From assembly GCF_000472445.1 (NCBI RefSeq), contig NZ_AXAJ01000007.1:62750-126749 (forward strand): 64,000 nucleotides of DNA. Direction: 5' to 3'. Made by a program: the position numbers and the translations under genes. Below are positions 25,440-33,998 of the stretch, piece by piece; the first letter of the stretch is position 1, and the number at the start of each line of letters is the position of its first letter. The stretch comes from Burkholderia sp. WSM2230 (GTDB taxonomy: Bacteria > Pseudomonadota > Gammaproteobacteria > Burkholderiales > Burkholderiaceae). The notes under the pieces are model-generated. The model made no database searches, was not told the origin of the DNA, and saw only the letters and a list, made by a program, of their open reading frames with translations.

Positions 25440-28400
25440 CTAGTTGGACAGCGACAGATAAGGCGAGGTGAGCGGCGTCGGCGGGAACGGTTGGAGGCCG
25501 GTCTGTTTCGTGAAGCTGTAGCGCATGTAGACGGCGGCAAGCCACTCGCGATATTGATAAGCATTGCCAAGCGAAGCCGTTGCCCCGAACGCCAGTTGCG
25601 GCGCGAGTTGATATTCGCCCACCGCGCTGAGCGAATACGAGACGCCGGTCTTGCTCTGCCCAGGGTACTGGGCGTTGCTGTCGACGCTATTGCCGATCAG
25701 CGTGGCGTTCGCCGCCGCGGCCGCTTGCAAGCCGCCCGAGTCGCCGAGCGGGAAGTAGTTCGACGCGTCCTGGCGGTAATGCTGCACGCCGATCGAGCCT
25801 TTCACGTCATAAGTAAAGGCGCCGTTGCGGCCGGTCCATTCGATGGGCAAATTCAGGATCACGTATTGTTGCGGGCTGAAGTAACCGCCCTGGCCATACG
25901 TGAAGTACGACAGGTTCTTGTTGTAACGCATGAGCGTCGTATTCACGCCGACGGTCAGCGTCTGATCCGCATCCTTGAAGACGCGCGTATAGATGCCGCC
26001 GCCGCCCTTCACGGCGTTGTTGCTCGCGACATTGTGGCCCTGGTAGTACTGGTACGCGGCGTTCACATACAGACCGTTGGTGCCGTCGTCCCATGCGAGG
26101 CTCGCGAGGCCGCCCGTCGACGTGACGCCGCCCCATTCGAGGCCGGACGCCGCGTCGCGCGTGCCCGCGTACGACAGCAGGCTGTCGGTCACCGCGCGCC
26201 GTGCGACGGCCAGCGAGTACGACACCTTGTCGCTGATGCCGCCGTTGTACTGCGCGCCCCCGACAATGTTGGTTTCGCGAAAGCCGATCGGCGTCACACC
26301 GATATCGCCGGACAGCGAGCGGCCTTCGTAGCCGACCGAGAGCCCGACGCCGCTCGCGGTCTGGCTGCCATAGTTATTGGTGCCCGCCACGGCCGCCGCA
26401 GCCGACGTGCTGTTCGACAGGCCAGCGCCGAAGCGCGCGAGCGTCGAGACGTTGCCGGAGGCCGTCCCCGCATCCAGCGTGACGGGCGTCGCCGTCACGA
26501 CAACATGGCCGTTGCCCGCCTTGATGCGGCCCTGGACTGGCGCCTCGATGTCGGTGAGCGTGGACAGGCCGTCCTCGCCGCTGCGGTTGCGAAACACGAT
26601 GCCGGCCGAGATCGTGCTCGCCTGCTCGCGATTGACCTGCGCCAGTTCCTCCGCCACGCCGAGCGTCTGCGCGTTGGCGACGTTCGGCTGTTCGTAGTTC
26701 GCGCCCGGCTGCTGTGGGGAATACGCTTGCGCGTAGCCGGTGGGCGGCTGCGGGATGTACGGTTGCTGCTGCGCGTAATAGCCCTGATTGCCGTAGACCT
26801 GCTGCTGCGGCGGATAGGGTTGATACGGCTGCTGACCATACTGCTGCTGCGGATACGGCTGTTGTTGCGCATACGCCTGTTGTTGCGCATACGCCTGTTG
26901 CTGCGGATACGACTGATAAGGCTGCTGCGCATAACCCTGCTGCACATAACCCTGCTGCCCGTTATACGGCTGCTGCTGCGCGTAACCGGCTCCATTGCGG
27001 CTGTTCTTCGACGCGCTTTGCTTTTTGCTCGTGCTGCGCCTGCCGTTGGCCGCGCCATTCGTCGTCGCACCGTAAGGCTGTGTCGTCCCTGCGTTGGCCT
27101 GCGCCGCGCGCGCGGCGGGCGACATGGGCCACGGCGTCGGCGCGTAGCCGTCCGGCGTGCCGTACTGCTGCTGCGGATACGCCTGCTGCGGATACGGCGC
27201 CTGCTGCGCATAGGCCGGGTTGTACGGCTGCTGCATAGGCGTCGCAGCCGGCATCTGCGGCGAGCCTGCTTCGCGGCCCTGTCCAGGGTAGGGCTGCAAC
27301 GGCGCGCCGGACTGGCTCGAACCGTTGCTCTCCTGACCGTAGCCGCCCGTGTCGGCGCCCTGGCGAGGCGCGTTGGACGGCAGCGGGGCCGACACGCCGT
27401 TCGGCGCATAAGGCTGCGTGTACGGCTGCATGTACGGCTGCGCAGTCGGCTGTAAGGCCGGCTGCAAATACGGCTGAGCAGGTGCCGCATAAGGAGCGAC
27501 ATACGGCGCGGGCTGCGTGGGCGGCGGATAGTTCGGCACGGTCTGTGTCGGCAATGAAGATTGCGAGTACGGAAGCGAAGCGCGCGCGGCATTCGCCGAA
27601 GCATTGAAGCCCAGCGCGGCGTTATCGGCGTCGGTCGGCGCGACCGTCGCGGTTTTTCCTTCGAAGGGATTGGTGCCGGGCAGCGGCGTCGCGCCGATAC
27701 GCCGCATCGCCGTCTCCCAACCGCGCGGCACATTGCTCGCGGCGCCGCTGCGCGGCGCGTTGGCCATCAGCGGCGTGTTCGCGGCGACGAGCGATCGTTG
27801 CAGATACGTCGACGCAAGCGACAGCTTGCCTTCCGCGCGATACATGCGCCCGACTGTGGCGAGCACTCCGGGATCGTTGGGCGCCGCCTTCAACGCCTCT
27901 TTCGCGAGCGATTCCGCGTCGCTGAACTGCTTCGCGCCCGACGCAGCGGAAATGGCCGCCTGCAGCAGACTGAGATCGTCGGGCTTGCGCCGCAATGCGA
28001 CGCGATAGCTTTCGAGCGCGTTGCGGTCGTCGCCGGCAGTCGCATACAGACGGCCGAGCGCCGCTTGCAGATCGGGATTGTCCGGCATCGCGGCGAGCCA
28101 CGGCGCGATCACGTCATAGGCGCTCGCGAGATCGCCGCGCTGACGCACCAGGTCGCATTGCTTGATGACGATGCCGAGATTCAGGTTGCCGAAATCCGTG
28201 CGCTGCTGCGGCGTCAACTGCATCGACGCGAGCCGGCGCATCACCATGCCGAGCTCCGACTCCTGCTGCGTCGCCGAGAGAATGCCCGCATATTGCAGCA
28301 GCAAATCGGTGTTGCCGGGCGCCGCGCTCATCGCGCCGCGCACGAGAGAGAGCGCGTGGTTCGGGTCGCCGGCCTGCTGGTAGCCGGCCGCGAGCACGCC

Positions 28401-30275
28401 GATCAGTTCGGGACTGTTGCCGGCTACAGGCTCGGCGGCGCGCAGCGTCGCCAGCGCCTGTTGCGTCTGGCCGGCGCGCGCCATGCGGGTCGCGAGCTCA
28501 GCCTGCTGATGCACCCACAGGCGATGCTGCAATGACGCCATCGCGTCGGTGCGTTGCGCCGCGGGTATGCGTTCGAGTTGCGCGAGGCCGGTCGACCAGT
28601 CCTGCGTTTCCGCGGACAGCAGCGCGCTCGCGTACAGCGCATCCGTCATGTCGGGATGTGCGGCGAGCAGGCCGTCCATCATGCTGCGCGCGTTGGCGAC
28701 TGCGCCCTGGCGCACGTAGATGCGCGCGAGGTCGAGGCGCACCCACGGGTCGTCGGGCGTGTTGAGCAGCGCGTCTTCGAAGAGGCTGCGCGCGCTGCCC
28801 AGGTCGCCGCGCGCTTCCGCGGCGCGCGCCTGCGCGGCTTGAGCTTCGCCTCGCAGACGGTTGATGCCGCCCGCCTTCGACTGCTGTTCCGCGTTCAACT
28901 GATTGGCGAACTGCAGCGCCTCGTCGCCGCGGCCTTGAGCGGCGAGGGCGCCGACGAGTCCGCGAATCGCATCGGGGTTGTCGGCCTGGCGGCGCAGTGC
29001 CATCCGGTACGCCTGTTCGGCGCCGGCCGCGTCATGGTTGGCGAGCAGCATTTCGCCGAGCAGCACCTGCGCGGTGACGTCGGACGGGTTCAGCGCGATC
29101 GCGCGTTCGAACAGAGACTTCGCCTTCGCGAACTCGCCGTTGCTGCGCGCGCCGATCGCGTCGCTCGTGTAGGTCCAGTAGGTCGCGCTGTCGAGCGCGC
29201 TTTTCCAGCGCGCCGGATTGCCGTTGCGCGACGCGCGCTCCAGGTAGTTGCGCGCTTCGGCGAAATGCTCCTGCTTCAGCGCGGCGATGCCCATGCCGCC
29301 AAGCGCGTCGGTGTCGTTCGGACTATTGGCGAGCACCGACGAAAACTTCGCGCGCGCGGTAGCCGGGTCGTTGTGATCGAGCGCGGCGAAACCGTCTGCA
29401 ATCATGCGGCCGCGCGCGTCCACGCTGGCGTTTTCCTGCGCGCGCTCGCGCGCCGCCCTGTCCTGCTGCACCATCGAATCGAAACGCGCCTTGACCGCGG
29501 CGTCGTCGCTGGCGCTTTGCAGGTAGGCCTGGTACAACGCGGCATCCGACGGACGTGCGTCGAGCCAGAGCAGCGCCTGGCGCCAGCTCTTTTTCGCCGA
29601 CGCGCCCACTGTGCTGTCGCCCGCGAGCTTTTGCAGCCGCGCGATACCGTCGCGGCGCGTGACGTCGCGATAGGTCAGATGCTGCGCGTAAGCGAGCGCG
29701 TAACGCGGATCGTCGGGATTGTCGCGCGCGAGCTGTTCGAGTCCCCGGCGCGCCTGGTCCCAGCCTTGCGGCGTGGCCGAGAGCGCCTGGTAGTACTCGA
29801 GCTGCAATTCGGGCGTGGCCGGCTTGCCGGTCAAAGCCCGCTGATATTCCTGCACCGCGCTCGCGCTTTGGCCGCTTTGCGCGAGCCGCCGCGCGTCGTT
29901 CACCGTCTGGTCGCGCAGGCTCGATTCGCCGAGCCGCCGGCCGAGGTCGTCCAGACGCGGGTAGTCGGGCGCGACCGCCTTCAAACGCGACAGATATTGC
30001 TGCGCGCCCGCGCCGTCCTTGCGGTCGGCAAGCACCATGCCCATGCCGAACAGCGCGTCGGGCTGTTTCGGATCGATGCGCAGTACCTTGAGCCACGCCT
30101 GTTCGGCGAGGTCGCCGCGCTGATGCGACTGCCAGTACTTGCCCTGGTCGATCAGCACGCTCATCGGATCTTTGGACGCCTGCGCCAACGCGTCGGGCGC
30201 GGCGGCGGCCACGCAGCAGGCGAGCGGCACGCTCAGCGCGAAGCGCAGCGACCTTGCAAGAGCGCTCAGTCGCAT
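25440..30275 (-). CDS. bcsC: Cellulose synthase outer-membrane subunit BcsC with Q/P/Y-rich linker
   Basis: A 1611-residue cellulose export protein. The signal peptide is at residues 1-33, and the periplasmic TPR superhelix runs from about 38 to 880 (repeats such as DALFGMGMVLADRKDGAGAQQYL). A low-complexity Pro/Gln/Tyr/Ala linker spans about 910-1190. The C-terminal BcsC barrel domain (about 1210-1611) has the typical VGYEGRSLSGDIGVTPIGF and TQTG-like end. E. coli BcsC is about 1160 residues, so the linker explains most of the extra length. The ATG at 30275 has GGAG upstream and overlaps the bcsZ stop by 10 bases; the open frame to 30791 is a shadow of bcsZ. It guides nascent cellulose across the periplasm and outer membrane. 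Confidence 0.93.
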   Translation of the reverse strand: MRLSALARSLRFALSVPLACCVAAAAPDALAQASKDPMSVLIDQGKYWQSHQRGDLAEQAWLKVLRIDPKQPDALFGMGMVLADRKDGAGAQQYLSRLKAVAPDYPRLDDLGRRLGESSLRDQTVNDARRLAQSGQSASAVQEYQRALTGKPATPELQLEYYQALSATPQGWDQARRGLEQLARDNPDDPRYALAYAQHLTYRDVTRRDGIARLQKLAGDSTVGASAKKSWRQALLWLDARPSDAALYQAYLQSASDDAAVKARFDSMVQQDRAARERAQENASVDARGRMIADGFAALDHNDPATARAKFSSVLANSPNDTDALGGMGIAALKQEHFAEARNYLERASRNGNPARWKSALDSATYWTYTSDAIGARSNGEFAKAKSLFERAIALNPSDVTAQVLLGEMLLANHDAAGAEQAYRMALRRQADNPDAIRGLVGALAAQGRGDEALQFANQLNAEQQSKAGGINRLRGEAQAAQARAAEARGDLGSARSLFEDALLNTPDDPWVRLDLARIYVRQGAVANARSMMDGLLAAHPDMTDALYASALLSAETQDWSTGLAQLERIPAAQRTDAMASLQHRLWVHQQAELATRMARAGQTQQALATLRAAEPVAGNSPELIGVLAAGYQQAGDPNHALSLVRGAMSAAPGNTDLLLQYAGILSATQQESELGMVMRRLASMQLTPQQRTDFGNLNLGIVIKQCDLVRQRGDLASAYDVIAPWLAAMPDNPDLQAALGRLYATAGDDRNALESYRVALRRKPDDLSLLQAAISAASGAKQFSDAESLAKEALKAAPNDPGVLATVGRMYRAEGKLSLASTYLQRSLVAANTPLMANAPRSGAASNVPRGWETAMRRIGATPLPGTNPFEGKTATVAPTDADNAALGFNASANAARASLPYSQSSLPTQTVPNYPPPTQPAPYVAPYAAPAQPYLQPALQPTAQPYMQPYTQPYAPNGVSAPLPSNAPRQGADTGGYGQESNGSSQSGAPLQPYPGQGREAGSPQMPAATPMQQPYNPAYAQQAPYPQQAYPQQQYGTPDGYAPTPWPMSPAARAAQANAGTTQPYGATTNGAANGRRSTSKKQSASKNSRNGAGYAQQQPYNGQQGYVQQGYAQQPYQSYPQQQAYAQQQAYAQQQPYPQQQYGQQPYQPYPPQQQVYGNQGYYAQQQPYIPQPPTGYAQAYSPQQPGANYEQPNVANAQTLGVAEELAQVNREQASTISAGIVFRNRSGEDGLSTLTDIEAPVQGRIKAGNGHVVVTATPVTLDAGTASGNVSTLARFGAGLSNSTSAAAAVAGTNNYGSQTASGVGLSVGYEGRSLSGDIGVTPIGFRETNIVGGAQYNGGISDKVSYSLAVARRAVTDSLLSYAGTRDAASGLEWGGVTSTGGLASLAWDDGTNGLYVNAAYQYYQGHNVASNNAVKGGGGIYTRVFKDADQTLTVGVNTTLMRYNKNLSYFTYGQGGYFSPQQYVILNLPIEWTGRNGAFTYDVKGSIGVQHYRQDASNYFPLGDSGGLQAAAAANATLIGNSVDSNAQYPGQSKTGVSYSLSAVGEYQLAPQLAFGATASLGNAYQYREWLAAVYMRYSFTKQTGLQPFPPTPLTSPYLSLSN
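26841..26912 (-). repeat. 18-bp tandem repeat inside the BcsC linker
   Basis: Four adjacent 18-base units start at 26841, 26859, 26877 and 26895. The middle two are identical (CTGTTGTTGCGCATACGC); the outer two differ at three to four positions. On the coding strand they specify the six-residue unit AYAQQQ or PYPQQQ. Looser copies continue on both sides. In-frame unit length permits copy-number change without frameshift. Confidence 0.85.
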
Positions 30276-31459
30276 GCGTTTCTCCAGCTCGGCACGAGAC
30301 GGCCGCTTTCGTCGAAGCGATAGCGTCCGTCGATGAAACCCGTGCCGAACAAGCCCAGGACCCTGTCGTAGTACACCGGTTCGCGGCCCGGCACGCTCGC
30401 GTCGAGCGCGGCCAGATGCGTGCGCGCGAGGCCGAGGCCGTGCGCGTCGCCTTGCGCCTTGAAGTACGGCGCGAGCGCGCCCCAGTAGCTGAGTGGGCCT
30501 TCGCCGCTTGCAGTGCCGCTCGTCGACGACACTTTCTCCGGCGGGAAGCCGTTTTGCGCGACTCGCGCGCGCATGCCGCCGAGCGCCGCGAGCCACGGCT
30601 TCGCGAGCGGATCGGCGGGGGCCGCGAGGCCGGCCCACAGATATACGCGGATCGCGTCGTAGCTGCCGGTGTCGCCGTTTGTCGGATCGACCACGAACTG
30701 GCCGTTCTGCCACGCTGCCCAGTCCGGCGCGAAGCCTTGCGGCGAAGTGGTCTTGATGAATCTGTAGGCGCTCTCCGCGAGCTTCGCCCACGGGCCGTTC
30801 GGAATCTCGTGCGCGAGCGCGCGCAGCACGGGCAGCGGCAGATAGCTCGGATTCAGGCGCGTGACGCCGCCGTCCTTGAAGCCTTGCGGCCCCGGCAGCA
30901 GCATCGGACCAATGCCCGGCAGGCTCGTCATTTCATCGCGGGCAATGCGCGCCGCGAGCGCCTGACCAAGTTGCGTGTAAGCGGGCTCATGCCACAGGCG
31001 TCCGGCTTGCAGCAGGTCGTAGGCGATCCACAAGTCGGAGTCGGAAGCGGAATTGGGATCGAGCACGCCATACGAGCCGTCCGCTTTCCTGCCCCATTGC
31101 CAGGCCGGCAGGCGCACGTTCTGCGGATCGAACTGATTGCCCGCGAGGTTCGCGCGCGTCCAGTTCAGAAGCCGGTCGAAGGTCGCGCGATCGTTCGCGA
31201 CGAGCGCCAAGAAGAGGCCGTATGACTGGCCTTCCGAGGTGGTCTGCTGAGCCGGCGTCGAGTAGTCGATGACGCGGCCGTCGGCCTGTACGAAACGTTC
31301 GACGAAAGTGCGATAGCCGCTCCAGTCGCCGCATGGGCCGGGTGCGGCGGCCGGCTGTGCGGTCTTCACGAGCCGCGCGAAGCTCGCCGATGCCGCGAGT
31401 CCCAGCGTCAGGCCGAGCGCCAGCGCGAGGCCCTGTTTCCTGTTGATTCGAAACCGCAT
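30266..31459 (-). CDS. bcsZ: Periplasmic endo-beta-1,4-glucanase BcsZ (GH8)
   Basis: A 397-residue glycosyl hydrolase family 8 enzyme. The signal peptide lies at about residues 1-28 (QGLALALGLTLGLAASASFA). The catalytic acid is E76 in SEGQSYGLFLAL, followed by DSDLWIAYDLLQAGRLW and the C-terminal SYDAIRVYLWAGL. It trims or edits cellulose in the periplasm and is needed for proper secretion in several species. The start codon lies one base beyond the bcsB stop, and its stop lies within the bcsC start region, showing tight coupling in the operon. Confidence 0.94.
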   Translation of the reverse strand: MRFRINRKQGLALALGLTLGLAASASFARLVKTAQPAAAPGPCGDWSGYRTFVERFVQADGRVIDYSTPAQQTTSEGQSYGLFLALVANDRATFDRLLNWTRANLAGNQFDPQNVRLPAWQWGRKADGSYGVLDPNSASDSDLWIAYDLLQAGRLWHEPAYTQLGQALAARIARDEMTSLPGIGPMLLPGPQGFKDGGVTRLNPSYLPLPVLRALAHEIPNGPWAKLAESAYRFIKTTSPQGFAPDWAAWQNGQFVVDPTNGDTGSYDAIRVYLWAGLAAPADPLAKPWLAALGGMRARVAQNGFPPEKVSSTSGTASGEGPLSYWGALAPYFKAQGDAHGLGLARTHLAALDASVPGREPVYYDRVLGLFGTGFIDGRYRFDESGRLVPSWRNACD

Positions 31460-31460
31460 A

Positions 31461-33995
31461 TCAGTCCTGTGAGTCCTTCAAACGGCGCGCCGCGACCGAG
31501 CGCAGCATCCGGTAGAACAGTCCGGCGATGATCAGCGCCGCGAGTACGCCGCCCAGCATCAGCAAGAGCGGATGCGACGAGAGCGCCCAGCGCAGATACT
31601 CCTGCGGCGACAGATGGCCGACATAATAAGCCTCGCCGTTCGAGGCGATGGTCACCGTGCGGCCGTGAATCACGGCCATCGCGCCTTGAATTTCCGGCAG
31701 CATGTCGGCGTCGAGCAGGGCTGCGGACAGATCGGCGTCCGACTGTCCGGCCGCGCTGATCAGCGCCACCGCGCTGCGGCCCTTCTTGAGCGGCGATTCG
31801 AAGCCGGTCAGGAGTGCGTCGCCATTCGAGCTCACGAGCGTCAGGTCGGCGCGCGCGGGCAGGCGCTCCACTCCGCGTTCGCCGTGCCACCAGTCCTCGA
31901 GCTTGAAAACGATGTCGGAGATCTGGAAGGTGTGCGAGTCGCCGTTGCTCGAGAAGGGCATCGACTTCGCCCAGCGTTGCAGGAGCGGCTGCTTGCCCGG
32001 CGCGCCGAAAATCAGCAGGTCCTTGTCGGCGTACTTGTCGACGTCGTCGGCCGTGCCCACGGTCACGCCCGCCACCGGATAGCCGGTCGACGCGCCCATG
32101 CGGCCCATCGTCAGCAGATACAGGCTGTAGTCGCTCGAATCCGCGTCGTTCGGCAGGATCGCCGCGGTTTCCGACAGATCCGCCATGCGCGTGAACGGAA
32201 AGCCGCTGTTGGCGAACGCCGCCAGATCCGGCAGCGCCATGTAGTGCGGGAACGACGACAGGTCGATGGTCGAGTTCGGGTCCACCGCGCCGATCACGTT
32301 TTGCAGCAGCCGGCCGTGACACTCGCCGGTATTCGGAATGTCGTAGTAGAAGTGCAGACGCAGTTGCGCGCGCGGCGTCAGCAGAAGCGGCGGAATATGC
32401 ACGGTGCGGCGCGCCTCAGCGGTTTTGTCGGGCAGCACCTGCGCGAAGTAGCGGCTCAGTTCGAACATCGAACTCGACTCGGCCGGAATCGGCAGCGACT
32501 GCACGAAGCCCTTGTTCACGCTCACATTCAGCGACGAGCGGTCACGCAGCGGCCGCGGTGTGTAGCGGTAGCGCAGGTCGATCGGCGCGCCCTTGGTGTG
32601 CCACATGAACAGGTCGGGCGGCACACGCAGATTCACGTGGACCGCGTCGGCGTCGTAGCCGGAGACGGTCAGGTCGCTCGCGTCGGCGAGTTCGCCGAAG
32701 CGGACCGGGCGGTTGGTCGGCAACCAGTTCGGCGCGTCGTACGGCGCGCGCTTCGCGAGTTCGGTCAGGCCCGTGATGGTCGCGCTTTGTCCGGTCAGCA
32801 TGTTCCGGCCGATGCCGAGCGCGCGCGCGGCGATCTTGAGTTCGGCGTCGCTGCGCCCCAGCACGAGCAGCAGCTTGCCGCGCGCCGGCGCGTCACGCTC
32901 GACCACTGCCACGGTCGGGCCGGAGATCGGCGGAATCTTTACGCCGGCAGGGCGCTGATCGTCGGTGGCGAACACCACGGCGTTGCCCGACAGCGGCACA
33001 TTGTCCTGCTGCGCCGGGAAAACCGCGCCGCGATAGCCGGCGAGTGCGCCGAACCACGAGGCCACGATGCCGCCGGCTTCGAGCGTGCCGGCGCTCGGCT
33101 TGTGCGGAAACACGAACGGCAATTCGAGGCGGCGCACGTCGCGGCGGTCGAAGAACGGTTGCGGCAAGGCCGCCAGATCCGGCTTGCTGGCGAGCGACGC
33201 GTACGTCAGGTCGAGCGAGCTTGCGTTGCTGACGGTGGCCCACAGCGACGAGTTCGCCGGGTCTTCGCAGTTCGTCGTGTAATGGCCGATCAGCTGGACG
33301 TTCAGGTGATTGAATTCGGTGACGAAGCGCGGATCGATCGAAACGTCGCGCGCGACCATCATGCCGGCCTGCTCGCGCGGCACCGGCAGCGTGGCGGCAA
33401 CCTCGCCGTTCACCAGCACCTTCAGTTGCGAGATGTTAGGCAGCAGCGCAGGCGAGTAGCTATAGACCAGATGCAGGACCGCGCCGGTCACCACTTCGTC
33501 GCCGCGCACGGAGAACGCCACGCCGTTCTGGCCGTCGGTGCCGCGCAGTTGCAGGGGGTCGAGCGCGCCAAGGTCGGCGAACGTGAGCGTCTGGCGGCGG
33601 CCGCCCGGCACCAGCGTGCCCGGCTCGGCCGTGGTCGGCGCCGTGACGCCGAGCGCCTTGACCGCGGATGCGGCGAGTGCCGGCGTCGGCGTGGCCAGCG
33701 GCGCCTGGGCGATCATCGCGGAATCGTAGGGCACCGCGGGGCTCGGCGGCGCAACGTTGCCTGTGCCCGTGGCCGCGCTCGTAGTGAGATTGGTGGCCGC
33801 GGCCGCCGCTTCGGCCACCGAGGCGAGCGGCGCCGAAAGCGCGGTCTGCAACGCGAGCCAGCCGGCGACGCCGCGCGCGAGGCGCGAGGCGCGGCGGCGT
33901 TGCACGCCGCGCAGCTGCAACCCTGTGTCGCTGCGACTGTCATTGCGCTCGTGTTTCGAGCATTCGGTGCTTCCCTTCGCCATCCTGTTGCGCAT
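31461..33995 (-). CDS. bcsB: Cellulose synthase periplasmic subunit BcsB
   Basis: An 844-residue membrane-anchored periplasmic protein. The N-terminal signal (GWLALQTALSAPLASVAEA) is followed by an Ala/Thr/Pro-rich spacer. Alternating carbohydrate-binding and flavodoxin-like domains follow (LPQPFFDRRDVRRLELPFVFP, LHFYYDIPNTGECHGRL). A single C-terminal TM helix (LLLMLGGVLAALIIAGLFYRML) packs against BcsA. It guides cellulose through the periplasm. The start may be at 33995 or four codons later. bcsA ends three bases upstream of this gene. Confidence 0.93.
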   Translation of the reverse strand: MRNRMAKGSTECSKHERNDSRSDTGLQLRGVQRRRASRLARGVAGWLALQTALSAPLASVAEAAAAATNLTTSAATGTGNVAPPSPAVPYDSAMIAQAPLATPTPALAASAVKALGVTAPTTAEPGTLVPGGRRQTLTFADLGALDPLQLRGTDGQNGVAFSVRGDEVVTGAVLHLVYSYSPALLPNISQLKVLVNGEVAATLPVPREQAGMMVARDVSIDPRFVTEFNHLNVQLIGHYTTNCEDPANSSLWATVSNASSLDLTYASLASKPDLAALPQPFFDRRDVRRLELPFVFPHKPSAGTLEAGGIVASWFGALAGYRGAVFPAQQDNVPLSGNAVVFATDDQRPAGVKIPPISGPTVAVVERDAPARGKLLLVLGRSDAELKIAARALGIGRNMLTGQSATITGLTELAKRAPYDAPNWLPTNRPVRFGELADASDLTVSGYDADAVHVNLRVPPDLFMWHTKGAPIDLRYRYTPRPLRDRSSLNVSVNKGFVQSLPIPAESSSMFELSRYFAQVLPDKTAEARRTVHIPPLLLTPRAQLRLHFYYDIPNTGECHGRLLQNVIGAVDPNSTIDLSSFPHYMALPDLAAFANSGFPFTRMADLSETAAILPNDADSSDYSLYLLTMGRMGASTGYPVAGVTVGTADDVDKYADKDLLIFGAPGKQPLLQRWAKSMPFSSNGDSHTFQISDIVFKLEDWWHGERGVERLPARADLTLVSSNGDALLTGFESPLKKGRSAVALISAAGQSDADLSAALLDADMLPEIQGAMAVIHGRTVTIASNGEAYYVGHLSPQEYLRWALSSHPLLLMLGGVLAALIIAGLFYRMLRSVAARRLKDSQD

Positions 33996-33998
33996 AGA

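Noticed and set aside
30276..30791. 172-codon N-terminal extension of bcsC
   Set aside because: Reads across bcsZ, is Arg-rich, and precedes a proper signal peptide with its own ribosome site at 30275.
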